In this document: one piece after another, positions 33,723 to 40,101 of the stretch
Layout of the letters: every line of letters starts with the position of its first letter
Position numbering within the stretch: the stretch's first letter is position 1
Assembly: GCA_902826945.1 (NCBI GenBank)
Contig: CADEGS010000012.1
Coordinates: 1,225 to 41,325, forward strand
Length of the DNA stretch: 40,101 nt
Direction: 5' to 3'
Source of the DNA: an uncultured bacterium
GTDB lineage: Bacteria > Planctomycetota > UBA1135 > GCA-002686595
The notes under the pieces: model-generated
The model's database searches: none
The model's input: only the letters and a program-made list of their open reading frames with translations
What the model was told of the DNA's origin: nothing
Translations under genes and position numbers: made by a program

Positions 33723-35753
33723 TCAGCCCGCGGGAGCGGCGGGCAGCGCGGCCGCGCGCAGGCGGACGAGCGCTCCCAGCCTGGCGGCCAGGCCGCCGCT
33801 CGCCTCGAGCGCCTCGAGCGAGAGCCGCGCGCGCACGCGCCAGTTCTCGGGCCGCTCGGTGCCCGGCGCGTTCTGCCGGCGCGTCTCGCCGGCGAGGTCG
33901 TCCAGCGCGACGGAGAGCAGCCGCGCGTCCGTGCGCGCCAGCGCCGCGAGCGAGGCGTCGAGCACGCGCTCGACCTCGTCGGCGAGCGCTCCGGGCGCCA
34001 GCGCGCCCGCGCGCACGAGCTCGGCGCGCCAGGCGGCGCGGAAGCGCTCGCGCGCCGCGCGCTCGAGGGCGAGCTCCTCCGGCGCCAGCTCCCCGCGCTC
34101 CTCGTGCTCGTCGAGGTCGCGCCCCGTCCACCACGCGGCGAAGGGCGGGAGGTCGTGCGAGCCGAGCGAGAGCAGCGCGCGCTCGGGCACGGGCTCGAGC
34201 TCGAACGGGCCCGCGCCGCCCGCGCCGGCCGGCCGGAAGGAGAACGGCAGCACGAGCGTGCGGTGCAGGCCGTGCTCGTGCATCGCGCCGCGCACGGCGG
34301 GCGGGACCGTGCCCAGGTCCTCGCCCACGATCGCGCAGCCCGCGCGCGCCGCCTCGAGCGCGATCACGGCGAGCTGCTCGTTCGCGCGGTAGCGCACGTA
34401 CGCGCCCGCGCGCGCGTCCGCGCCGGGCGGCACGACCCACAGGCGGTGCAGCGCCATCACGTGGTCGAGCCGCAGCGCGCCGGCGCAGCGCGCGTGCCGG
34501 CGCAGCGCCAGCGCCAGCTCGCGGTAGCCGCTCGCGCGCGCGCCGCGCGGGTGCGGCGGCGGAAAGCCCCAGCGCTGGCCGCCGCTGAAGAAGGCGTCGG
34601 GCGGCGCGCCCGCCGAGGCGCCGACCAGGAACGCGCCGGGGTCGTCCGCGACGTCGAAGCCGTCGCCGCGCACGCCGAGCGGCACGTCGAGGAGCAACGC
34701 GACGCCGCGCTCGTGCGCGGCGCGGCGCACGCCGTCGAGCGCCTCCTCGCACTGCCACTGCGCGTACGCGTGCAGCGCGGCGTCCACGGGCGCCCCGCTC
34801 TCCTGCGGCTCGCGCGCGGCGCGCCAGCGCGCGTAGCGCTCGACGTCGGGGCGCTCGCTCCGGAAGCGCGCGAAACGCCGCGCGCGCTCGCCCGCCACGG
34901 CGCGCGCGCACGGCGCGAGCACGGCGCGCGCCAGCCGCGCGGCGGCCTGCGGATCGGCCAGCGGACCGCGGGCCGCGGGGGCGGCCGCGCGCAGCAGGCG
35001 CGCGGCCTCCTCGCAACGCTCCTCCTCGACGACCCGGTCCAGGTCGAGGAAGCGCTCGTCCCAGTGCCGGCGGCTGAGCGGCGCGTACGGGCTCGCGTCG
35101 CGCGCGTCGCAGGCGGTGAGCGGCGTCGTCGCGACCGCGCGCAGGCCCAGGCCGCCCGCCCAGCGCGCCAGGCGCGCCAGCTCGCGCCAGCCGCCGGCGT
35201 GGCGCGTGCGCGCGTCGTGCAGCTCGTAGGCCGGCGCGAAGAGGCCCACGCCGCGCGCGAGCGCCGGGGTGAGGCGCGGAGCGCTGACGACGATCGCGCG
35301 CCCCTCGCGACCGGCCGCGGCGAGCGTGAGCTCGTACCAGCCGTGCGGCAGGGAGAGCGGCAGCGTCCAGCACGGACCGCGCGCGCCGCGCGGCGTCTCC
35401 AGCTCGTCGAGGCGCGCGCTCCACGCGCCGCGCTCCTCGCGCCCGTCGGGGCGCTCGTGGTCGAACGCGGTCAGGCGCGCCTCGAGGCGCCCGCGGCGCG
35501 CCTCGCCCGCGGGGAGCGACAGCGCGACGATGGGCGGCTCGCCGTCCCAGGCGACGAGCACCGGCTCGAGCGGCGACGCGGCGCTCTCCGCCCCCTCGTC
35601 CGTGTCCTGCACGCGACCGAAGAGCTCCAGGAGCGCGAGCAGCGCGTCGGGCGCGACGGTGCGCGTCGCTCCGCCCGTGTCGCGCCACACGGGATGGATC
35701 CCGTGCAGGCGCGCGATGCGGTGCAGGGCGCGGAGACCGTGGATCGGAGGCAT
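33723..35753 (-). CDS. malQ: 4-alpha-glucanotransferase MalQ
   Basis: The 676-residue product is a GH77 enzyme with LRLDHVMALHRLWVVPPGAD, IVGEDLGTVPPAV and SLGSHDLPPFAAWWTG, containing the three catalytic acids. An N-terminal extension (residues 1-140) includes a beta-sandwich-like region seen in larger MalQ forms. It transfers maltosyl and longer glucan segments and recycles the short chains left by phosphorylase and GlgX. It is the first gene of the malQ-glgX pair. The ATG at 35753 has CGGAGG nearby on the coding strand only weakly, so the start is moderately certain. Confidence 0.93.
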   Translation of the reverse strand: MPPIHGLRALHRIARLHGIHPVWRDTGGATRTVAPDALLALLELFGRVQDTDEGAESAASPLEPVLVAWDGEPPIVALSLPAGEARRGRLEARLTAFDHERPDGREERGAWSARLDELETPRGARGPCWTLPLSLPHGWYELTLAAAGREGRAIVVSAPRLTPALARGVGLFAPAYELHDARTRHAGGWRELARLARWAGGLGLRAVATTPLTACDARDASPYAPLSRRHWDERFLDLDRVVEEERCEEAARLLRAAAPAARGPLADPQAAARLARAVLAPCARAVAGERARRFARFRSERPDVERYARWRAAREPQESGAPVDAALHAYAQWQCEEALDGVRRAAHERGVALLLDVPLGVRGDGFDVADDPGAFLVGASAGAPPDAFFSGGQRWGFPPPHPRGARASGYRELALALRRHARCAGALRLDHVMALHRLWVVPPGADARAGAYVRYRANEQLAVIALEAARAGCAIVGEDLGTVPPAVRGAMHEHGLHRTLVLPFSFRPAGAGGAGPFELEPVPERALLSLGSHDLPPFAAWWTGRDLDEHEERGELAPEELALERAARERFRAAWRAELVRAGALAPGALADEVERVLDASLAALARTDARLLSVALDDLAGETRRQNAPGTERPENWRVRARLSLEALEASGGLAARLGALVRLRAAALPAAPAG

Positions 35754-35817
35754 GCGGCGCGCGGGGGAGCGCGGCGGCAGAGTCTAGGGCGAGCGCGCGC
35801 GCCGCGCGGCCCCCGCG

Positions 35818-35844
35818 GAACATCTTGCACGCGGATTGAACATC
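35818..35844 (+). repeat. tandem GAACATC repeat, 20-bp period
   Basis: GAACATC occurs at 35818-35824 and again at 35838-35844, starts exactly 20 bp (about two helical turns) apart, centred about 105 bp upstream of the -12 base of the CHRD promoter. It may be a second kind of activator site, different from the TTTSTASAAA palindrome. Confidence 0.4.
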
Positions 35845-35922
35845 CCGGCCGGCGCGGAGAGCGCGGCGGGTCGCGCGCGGGCTGTCGGAACGCCGACGCG
35901 CGCGTCGCGCGCCTCGCGTGCC

Positions 35923-35936
35923 GGCACGCACCTTGC
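35923..35936 (+). promoter_or_regulatory. sigma-54 promoter for CHRD lipoprotein
   Basis: GGCACGCACCTTGC is a full match. The predicted start is near 35948, 86 nt before the ATG. Confidence 0.82.
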
Positions 35937-36033
35937 GGGCCGCGGGGCGCCGCCGCGGCTGCGGCGGTCCCAGCCCAGCGCCGGCGCGAACGCAGCCGGC
36001 GACCGCCCGCAACCGCTTCCCAAGGAAGGTCCC

Positions 36034-38274
36034 ATGTTCCCCCGCTCCCCCCGCCAGCGCCTGACGATCGGCGCGGCCCTCCTGCTCCTGCCGTTCGCGG
36101 CCGCCTGCGACGACGACGACGACGACGACGACGGCTCGTTCACGCCCCAGGAGAGCGGGTTCAGCGCGCTCCTGGACGAGGCGCAGCAGCTCCCGCCCGC
36201 CGCGGCCGGCGCGCGCGTGCGCGTGACCGTGACGAACCTGGCGCCGGAGACGGGCACGTTCCAGTCCCCCGTCTGGCTCGCCTTCCACGACGGCACGTTC
36301 GAGCTCCTCGACGCGGGCTCGGCGGCCGACACGTACTTCCCGGTCGACGGCGCGCTCGAGCGCGCGGCCGAGGACGGCGACCTCGACCCCCTCGCCGACG
36401 CCTTCGCGGCCTCCGCCGCCGGGGGGGTGCAGGACGTGCGCCTGGGACAGCTCGGAGAGGACCCCGGCCCGCTGGCGCCCGGCGAGACGATCCGCGCGGT
36501 GTTCGAGCTCGATCCGCTGGATCCGCGGACGCGCTACATGAGCTTCGTCAGCGCCGTGCTGCCGAGCAACGACGCCTTCGTCGCGAACGACGACCCGCTG
36601 GCGCACGAGATCTTCGACGCGGGCGGCGTGTTCGTCGCGACGGACTTCGTCGTGACGGGCGGCGACGTGCTCGACGCCGGCACCGAGGTCAACGACGAGG
36701 ACCCCGCCAGCACGAACTTCTTCGGGCAGGGCTCGCCCGACAGCGGCATGGACGAGAACGGCGTGGTGACGGCGCACGCGGGCTACCTCGCCGCCGGCAT
36801 GGGCGGGATCCTCGACGACCAAGAGTTCGCGGAGGCGGACTTCACGGCGCCCGGCTACGAGATGCTCTCCTTCCGCTTCGAGGAGCTGCCGGCGGCGGAC
36901 GACGCGCTGGGCGTGGCCGCGCTCGAGCTGATCGACGGCGGCGACGCGCTGCGCTTCACGATCGCGGCCAGCGGGCTCTCCGGGCGGGTCACCGGGGCGC
37001 ACGTCCACTCCGGCGCCGCGGGCACGACCGGGCCGGTGGTGCTCGACCTCGAGGGCTCGATCGTCGAGGACGCGGACGGGAGCGTGCGCATCGAGGGCGA
37101 GCAGGCGACCGATGCGGACCTCCTGATGGCGCTCGCCGCGGGCGAGCTCTACGTCGACGTCCACACCGCGCTGAACCCCGACGGCGAGCTGCGCGGGCAG
37201 GTCACGGGCGACGCCACGACCACCTACCTGGGCACGCTGGACGCCGACCAGGAGCTGCCGCCTCCGGTGACGGGCACCGCCGTGCGCGTCGTGCTGCGCA
37301 ACCGCGCTCCGGCCATGGGCACCTGGCAGACGCCGGTGTGGCTCGGCTTCCACGACGGCACGTTCGACACGAACGACGTCGGGACCACGGCGCTCTCGCT
37401 GTTCCCCGTGACGAACGCGCTCGAGCACCAGGCCGAGGACGGCGACCCCGATCCGATGACGGAGGCCTTCGAGGCGATGCAGCCGGGCGGCGTGCAGGGC
37501 GTCGTGCGCGGGCAGTTCCAGAAGGAGATCCGCCCCGGCGAGGTGCTGAGCACGGTCTTCCGCCTCGACCCCGACGACGCGGCCACGCGCTACATGAGCT
37601 ACTCCTCGATGGTCATCCCGAGCAACGACGCCTTCGTCTCCGACGGCGACCCGCTGGCGCATCCCGTCTTCGACGGCTCGGGGGACTTCCTCGGCGCGAG
37701 CTTCAGCGTGCCCGGCACGGCCGTCCTCGACGCCGGCACCGAGGTCAACGACGAGATCCCGGCCAGCACCGCCTTCTTCGGCCAGACCGTGGACGGCACG
37801 GGCACGACCGAGGGCGGCCTGGTCGCCGCGCACCCTGGCTTCCTCGCCGCCGGCATGGGCGGCATCCTGGACGACGCGATGTTCGCGCAGGCGGACTTCA
37901 CCGCGCCCGGCTACGAGACGCTCGGGGTCGAGCTGCGCGAGCTCGCGGCCCCCGCGCCCGCGGCGGGCGTCGTGACGCTCGTCCAGGGCCCCGGCACGAG
38001 CGAGGTGACCTTCGCGGTCAGCGCGCACGGGCTCTCCGGGCCGGCGACCGCGATGCACTTCCACCAGGCCGCGGCCGGCGCGACCGGCCCGGTGGTCGTC
38101 ACGCTGACCGACTCGATCACGCGCAACGAGGACGGCGAGCTGTTCGCGAGCGACACGGTCGCCGTGGACAGCGACTTCCTCGGCGCGCTCGAGGCCGGGC
38201 AGATCTACCTGAACATCCACACCGCGCTGAACCCCGACGGCGAGCTGCGCGGCCAGGTCGAGGCGGTCGAGTAG
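36034..38274 (+). CDS. duplicated spondin_N + CHRD lipoprotein
   Basis: The 746-residue product has a lipoprotein signal (LPFAAAC) followed directly by eight Asp residues. The rest is two tandem copies of a roughly 350-residue unit. Each has a spondin-N-like domain (FQSPVWLAFHDGTFELLDAG / WQTPVWLGFHDGTFDTNDVG; RYMSFVSAVLPSNDAF / RYMSYSSMVIPSNDAF) and a CHRD domain (VTGAHVHSGAAGTTGPVVLD / TAMHFHQAAAGATGPVVVTL) ending in HTALNPDGELRGQV. Such domains are extracellular, with unknown bacterial function, possibly adhesion or metal binding. The Asp after the lipidated Cys would be an inner-membrane retention signal in Enterobacteria. ATG has AAGGAAGG upstream. Confidence 0.9.
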   Translation: MFPRSPRQRLTIGAALLLLPFAAACDDDDDDDDGSFTPQESGFSALLDEAQQLPPAAAGARVRVTVTNLAPETGTFQSPVWLAFHDGTFELLDAGSAADTYFPVDGALERAAEDGDLDPLADAFAASAAGGVQDVRLGQLGEDPGPLAPGETIRAVFELDPLDPRTRYMSFVSAVLPSNDAFVANDDPLAHEIFDAGGVFVATDFVVTGGDVLDAGTEVNDEDPASTNFFGQGSPDSGMDENGVVTAHAGYLAAGMGGILDDQEFAEADFTAPGYEMLSFRFEELPAADDALGVAALELIDGGDALRFTIAASGLSGRVTGAHVHSGAAGTTGPVVLDLEGSIVEDADGSVRIEGEQATDADLLMALAAGELYVDVHTALNPDGELRGQVTGDATTTYLGTLDADQELPPPVTGTAVRVVLRNRAPAMGTWQTPVWLGFHDGTFDTNDVGTTALSLFPVTNALEHQAEDGDPDPMTEAFEAMQPGGVQGVVRGQFQKEIRPGEVLSTVFRLDPDDAATRYMSYSSMVIPSNDAFVSDGDPLAHPVFDGSGDFLGASFSVPGTAVLDAGTEVNDEIPASTAFFGQTVDGTGTTEGGLVAAHPGFLAAGMGGILDDAMFAQADFTAPGYETLGVELRELAAPAPAAGVVTLVQGPGTSEVTFAVSAHGLSGPATAMHFHQAAAGATGPVVVTLTDSITRNEDGELFASDTVAVDSDFLGALEAGQIYLNIHTALNPDGELRGQVEAVE
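36109..36132 (+). repeat. (GAC)8 trinucleotide repeat in coding sequence
   Basis: Eight perfect GAC codons encode the Asp tract right after the lipobox cysteine of the CHRD lipoprotein. Changes in copy number would stay in frame, so the tract length could vary between strains. Confidence 0.9.
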
Positions 38275-38292
38275 CGAGCCGCAGGGCTTCGA

Positions 38293-38353
38293 GCGGGCCC
38301 CGGGCGAGCCTCCCTCGGCGAGGGAGCGCTGCGGCCGGGGCCCGCGCCGTTTT
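38293..38353 (+). terminator. rho-independent terminator after CHRD gene
   Basis: GCGGGCCCCGG (38293-38303) pairs perfectly with CCGGGGCCCGC (38335-38345). An inner TCCCTCGGCGAGGGA hairpin lies between, and GTTTTCT follows. This is the best terminator in the window. Confidence 0.85.
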
Positions 38354-38425
38354 CTCCTCATCCAGGAGGATGGCCGAGGACAGCCTCGCAGCGCGAGCAG
38401 GGGCTCGACAACCCCTGTCTGCCCG

Positions 38426-38986
38426 TCAGCGCAGCGTCCGGGCGCGCGCGCTCGCGAAGACCTCGACGGCCGCCGCGCAGAAGGCGTCGAGGTCGTCGGG
38501 CTTGCGGCTCGTCACGAGCCGTCCGTCCACGTGCACCGGCTCGTCCACCCAGCGCCCGCCCGCGTTCACGATGTCGGTGCGCAGGCTGGGCCACGAGGTC
38601 AGCGTGCGCCCCGACACGACGTCCGCCTCGACCAGCAGCCACGGCCCGTGGCAGATCGCCGCGACGGGCCTGGAGCGGGCGAAGAAGGCGCGCACGAAGG
38701 CGACCGCGCGCTGGTCGACCCGCAGCGCGTCGGGGTTCGCCACGCCGCCCGGCAGCAACAGGCCGTCATAGTCCTCGACGCTCGCGTCCTGCAGACGCCG
38801 GTCCACGGCGAACAGCTCGCCCCTCTCGCCGTGCTGCACGCCCTGGATCGGATCGGCGTCGAGCGAGACGAGCTGGACCTGCGCGCCCGCCTCGCGCAGC
38901 GCCTCCCAGGGTCGGGTCAGCTCGACCTGCTCGAAGCCGTCGGTAGCGAGGAAGACGAGTCTCTGGTGCCTCAACGAAGCTTGCAT
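38426..38986 (-). CDS. DJ-1/PfpI family protein
   Basis: The 186-residue product is full length for PfpI/YhbO-type proteins. Nucleophile Cys112 in AAICHGPWLL with adjacent His113 and the conserved Glu19 (DGFEQVEL) are present, along with YDGLLLPGGVANPD. Members act in stress defence, as protein/nucleic-acid deglycases, glyoxalases or proteases by different reports. It has a sigma-54-like promoter that deviates in the -12 box and diverges from the 51-residue protein gene across a shared palindrome. Confidence 0.92.
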   Translation of the reverse strand: MQASLRHQRLVFLATDGFEQVELTRPWEALREAGAQVQLVSLDADPIQGVQHGERGELFAVDRRLQDASVEDYDGLLLPGGVANPDALRVDQRAVAFVRAFFARSRPVAAICHGPWLLVEADVVSGRTLTSWPSLRTDIVNAGGRWVDEPVHVDGRLVTSRKPDDLDAFCAAAVEVFASARARTLR

Positions 38987-39034
38987 GGCTCTCGCGGTCC
39001 GTAGATGGGGATCCCCTCACCGGCTGGCGCAGGC

Positions 39035-39048
39035 TCAACTCGCGTGCC
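39035..39048 (-). promoter_or_regulatory. variant sigma-54 promoter for DJ-1/PfpI gene
   Basis: The minus-strand sequence GGCACGCGAGTTGA has a perfect -24 box but TTGA in place of TTGC. It lies 80.5 bp from the palindrome centre, in phase with the other sites. The predicted leader is 37 nt. Confidence 0.5.
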
Positions 39049-39110
39049 GAGAGACGTAGCCCGCGCGCGCGTGCTCTCCGGCGATCCCGAGCGCGGGAAA
39101 GCGTCCTCGC

Positions 39111-39120
39111 TTTGTAGAAA
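39111..39120. promoter_or_regulatory. TTTSTASAAA palindrome shared by DJ-1 and 51-aa gene promoters
   Basis: TTTGTAGAAA. The centre is 80.5 bp from the leftward and 102.5 bp from the rightward -12 base, in a 312-bp divergent gap that otherwise holds only promoters and leaders. Confidence 0.8.
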
Positions 39121-39203
39121 GAAGGGTCCGTCGATGGCGCTCGCCGGTCGGGCCGCGGGCGCGGCCCGCGTCCGCGCACGGTCCTCGCGCGCAGCGCGAG
39201 CGT

Positions 39204-39219
39204 CGGTCCGCTTGTTGCA
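39204..39219 (+). promoter_or_regulatory. variant sigma-54 promoter for 51-residue protein
   Basis: CGGTCCGCTTGTTGCA obeys GG-N10-GC with a perfect TTGCA. The -24 box has two mismatches. The predicted leader is 69 nt. Confidence 0.6.
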
Positions 39220-39298
39220 CGTCGTCCTCGCGGTTCGGAGCGCGCTTTCGCCTCGCAGGGAGGAGGACGCGGGCTCCGCATGACACAGAGGACCGACC

Positions 39299-39454
39299 AT
39301 GACCCAGCAGAAACCCGACCCGAACAAGGGCAAGGAAGAGCGACCCGAGCGTCAACCCCGCGAGCGCGGCAGCGAGCCGTGGAAGCAGGAGGACGAGGGA
39401 TCGCGCTCCTCGGAGCCGCGCCGCGAGGGCGAGGACAAGCCCCGCAGCCACTAG
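39299..39454 (+). CDS. 51-residue highly charged, probably disordered protein
   Basis: ATG after AGAGGACCGACC opens a 51-codon frame: it starts MTQQKPDPNKGKEERPERQP and ends EDEGSRSSEPRREGEDKPRS plus His. More than half the residues are charged, there is one Trp, and there are almost no hydrophobic residues, so it should be intrinsically disordered like hydrophilin/small stress proteins. It is too short to be listed by ordinary length cut-offs. Support comes from its own sigma-54-like promoter, a phased enhancer-like site, and a 10-bp hairpin just after the stop. Function unknown. Confidence 0.65.
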   Translation: MTQQKPDPNKGKEERPERQPRERGSEPWKQEDEGSRSSEPRREGEDKPRSH

Positions 39455-39464
39455 TTCGGATGGC

Positions 39465-39492
39465 GAGCGGGGAGCCGGCTCACTCCCCGCTC
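39465..39492. terminator. hairpin between 51-aa gene and CBS gene
   Basis: GAGCGGGGAG (39465-39474) pairs perfectly with CTCCCCGCTC (39483-39492) around an 8-nt loop, 10 nt after the stop of the 51-residue gene. There is no T tract. It may serve both convergent genes. Confidence 0.55.
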
Positions 39493-39566
39493 TCCGCCCG
39501 GCCCGGCGCGAGCGACGGGCCCCGCAGGGACGACGGCGAGCGGCCTCGCCGCGCCCCGACAGGCGA

Positions 39567-40037
39567 TCAAGCGCGCAGCGCGGCGCTCTTCCCGACCCCC
39601 GGCTCGCAGATCGCGGCCAGCGTCTCGCCGACGCGGTCGGTCGAGCTCGCGCGCGAGTCGCCGTTCGTGCTGGCGCGCGCGATCTGGGCCAGGCACAGGA
39701 TTCCGCGCAGGCGGCCCTCGCCGTCCACCACCGGCATGCGGCGGATCTGCGCCTCGCTCATCACGCGCTGGGCGTCGGAGACCTCGTCCTCCGGGCCGCA
39801 GGAGAGGACGTCGCGCGCCATCGCGTCGTCGGCCTGGAGCTCCTTCAGGTTCTGGCCCCGGTGGTAGGCGGCCATGCAGATGTCGCGGTCGGTCAGCATC
39901 CCGACCACGCGCCGCGTCTCGTCCACGACCGGCAGCGAGCCGCAGTCGTTCTCCCACATCAGGCAGGCGGCGTCGTTCAGCGTCGTCGTCGGCTGCACGC
40001 ACGCGCATGCCTCGGTCATGATCTTCTGGACCTTCAT
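39567..40037 (-). CDS. two-CBS-domain protein (HRP1-like)
   Basis: The 156-residue protein consists of a CBS pair and little else: MKVQKIMTEACACVQPTTTL, CGSLPVVDETRRVVGMLTDR, AMARDVLSCGPEDEVSDAQR and RRMPVVDGEGRLRGILCLAQ. CBS pairs bind AMP, ATP or related ligands. Size and layout match hypoxic response protein 1 (Rv2626c) of M. tuberculosis. Three Cys in the first domain are a possible redox feature. The ATG has AAGGAGC upstream, and a perfect sigma-54 promoter sits at the window edge, giving a 39-nt leader. Confidence 0.92.
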   Translation of the reverse strand: MKVQKIMTEACACVQPTTTLNDAACLMWENDCGSLPVVDETRRVVGMLTDRDICMAAYHRGQNLKELQADDAMARDVLSCGPEDEVSDAQRVMSEAQIRRMPVVDGEGRLRGILCLAQIARASTNGDSRASSTDRVGETLAAICEPGVGKSAALRA

Positions 40038-40087
40038 GGCGGTCAGCTCCTTTGCTCTATGTGCCTTCGGAATCCTCGCGGCGTGGA

Positions 40088-40101
40088 GCAAGGCGCGTGC
40101 C
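40088..40101 (-). promoter_or_regulatory. sigma-54 promoter for CBS protein
   Basis: The minus-strand sequence GGCACGCGCCTTGC is a full match, ending at the window edge. Any enhancer site would lie outside the window. Confidence 0.85.

Noticed and set aside
35754..35800. Sigma-54 promoter for malQ
   Set aside because: No GG-N10-GC element with TTGC could be found upstream of malQ on the minus strand.
31471..38361. Open frame of about 2,300 codons on the minus strand spanning glgX and far upstream
   Set aside because: Only the last 720 codons are glgX. The rest is antisense or out of frame to malQ and the CHRD gene, has Arg/Ala-rich composition, and stays open only because GC-rich DNA has few stop codons.

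Overview
The window is about 40 kb of very GC-rich bacterial chromosome with tightly packed protein genes. I saw no tRNA, rRNA, CRISPR array, transposase or phage gene. An ECF sigma factor of the ELRRLA / LQPT-LVHEAYLRL type sits directly upstream of a Ser/Thr kinase fused to a formylglycine-generating-enzyme-like domain. Together with many small lipoproteins this suggests Planctomycetota or a similar high-GC phylum (Acidobacteriota, Myxococcota). That assignment is an inference.

Layout. 1-7.7 kb: partial DUF4870 membrane protein, lipoprotein thiol peroxidase with a thioredoxin-like partner, DUF3050 protein, bacterial PH-domain protein, lipoprotein, ECF sigma factor, kinase, lipoprotein. 7.7-11.8 kb: Dps, small membrane protein, M50 site-2 protease with CBS domains, diverging from a DegP-type protease. 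12.2-14.5 kb: SulP anion transporter with beta-carbonic anhydrase. 14.5-17.8 kb: Cu/Zn SOD, Mn/Fe SOD, GH15 glucoamylase/trehalase. 17.9-24.8 kb: GAF-PAS histidine kinase, YflT-like stress protein, eRF1-like (baeRF) protein, coiled-coil lipoprotein, degenerate hemerythrin, SDR, small membrane protein. 24.8-31.4 kb: phosphoesterase, diacylglycerol-kinase-like protein, unknown protein, LigD fragment, membrane SDR, AI-2E-type permease. 31.5-35.8 kb: GlgX and MalQ. 36-38.3 kb: duplicated spondin/CHRD lipoprotein. 38.4-40.1 kb: DJ-1/PfpI protein, an unlisted 51-residue charged protein, and a two-CBS protein.

The main discovery is regulatory. The sigma-54 -24/-12 signature GGCAYG-N4-TTGC occurs at least 11 times. 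Every copy I found lies outside the genes, points at the next start codon, and has a start codon 1-115 nt after the predicted transcription start. Eight weaker variants obey or nearly obey the GG-N10-GC rule. Seven of the promoter regions also carry a short palindrome, consensus TTTSTASAAA, usually between two divergent sigma-54 promoters. The distance from palindrome centre to the -12 base falls into three groups (67.5-70.5, 78.5-81.5 and 99.5-102.5 bp), which are one and two helical turns apart. This is what is expected of an enhancer bound by one sigma-54 activator on a fixed DNA face.

The genes this ties together are Dps, SodC, M50-CBS protease, DegP, YflT-like protein, baeRF protein, hemerythrin, two SDRs, permease, DJ-1 and the 51-residue protein. 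Further sigma-54 promoters, without the palindrome in view, precede the second SOD, GH15, the lipid-kinase-like gene, the CHRD lipoprotein, DUF4870 and the CBS protein. The content (M50-CBS, stand-alone CBS, baeRF, hemerythrin-like) resembles the mycobacterial DosR dormancy set, here apparently wired to sigma-54. The activator gene is not in the window.
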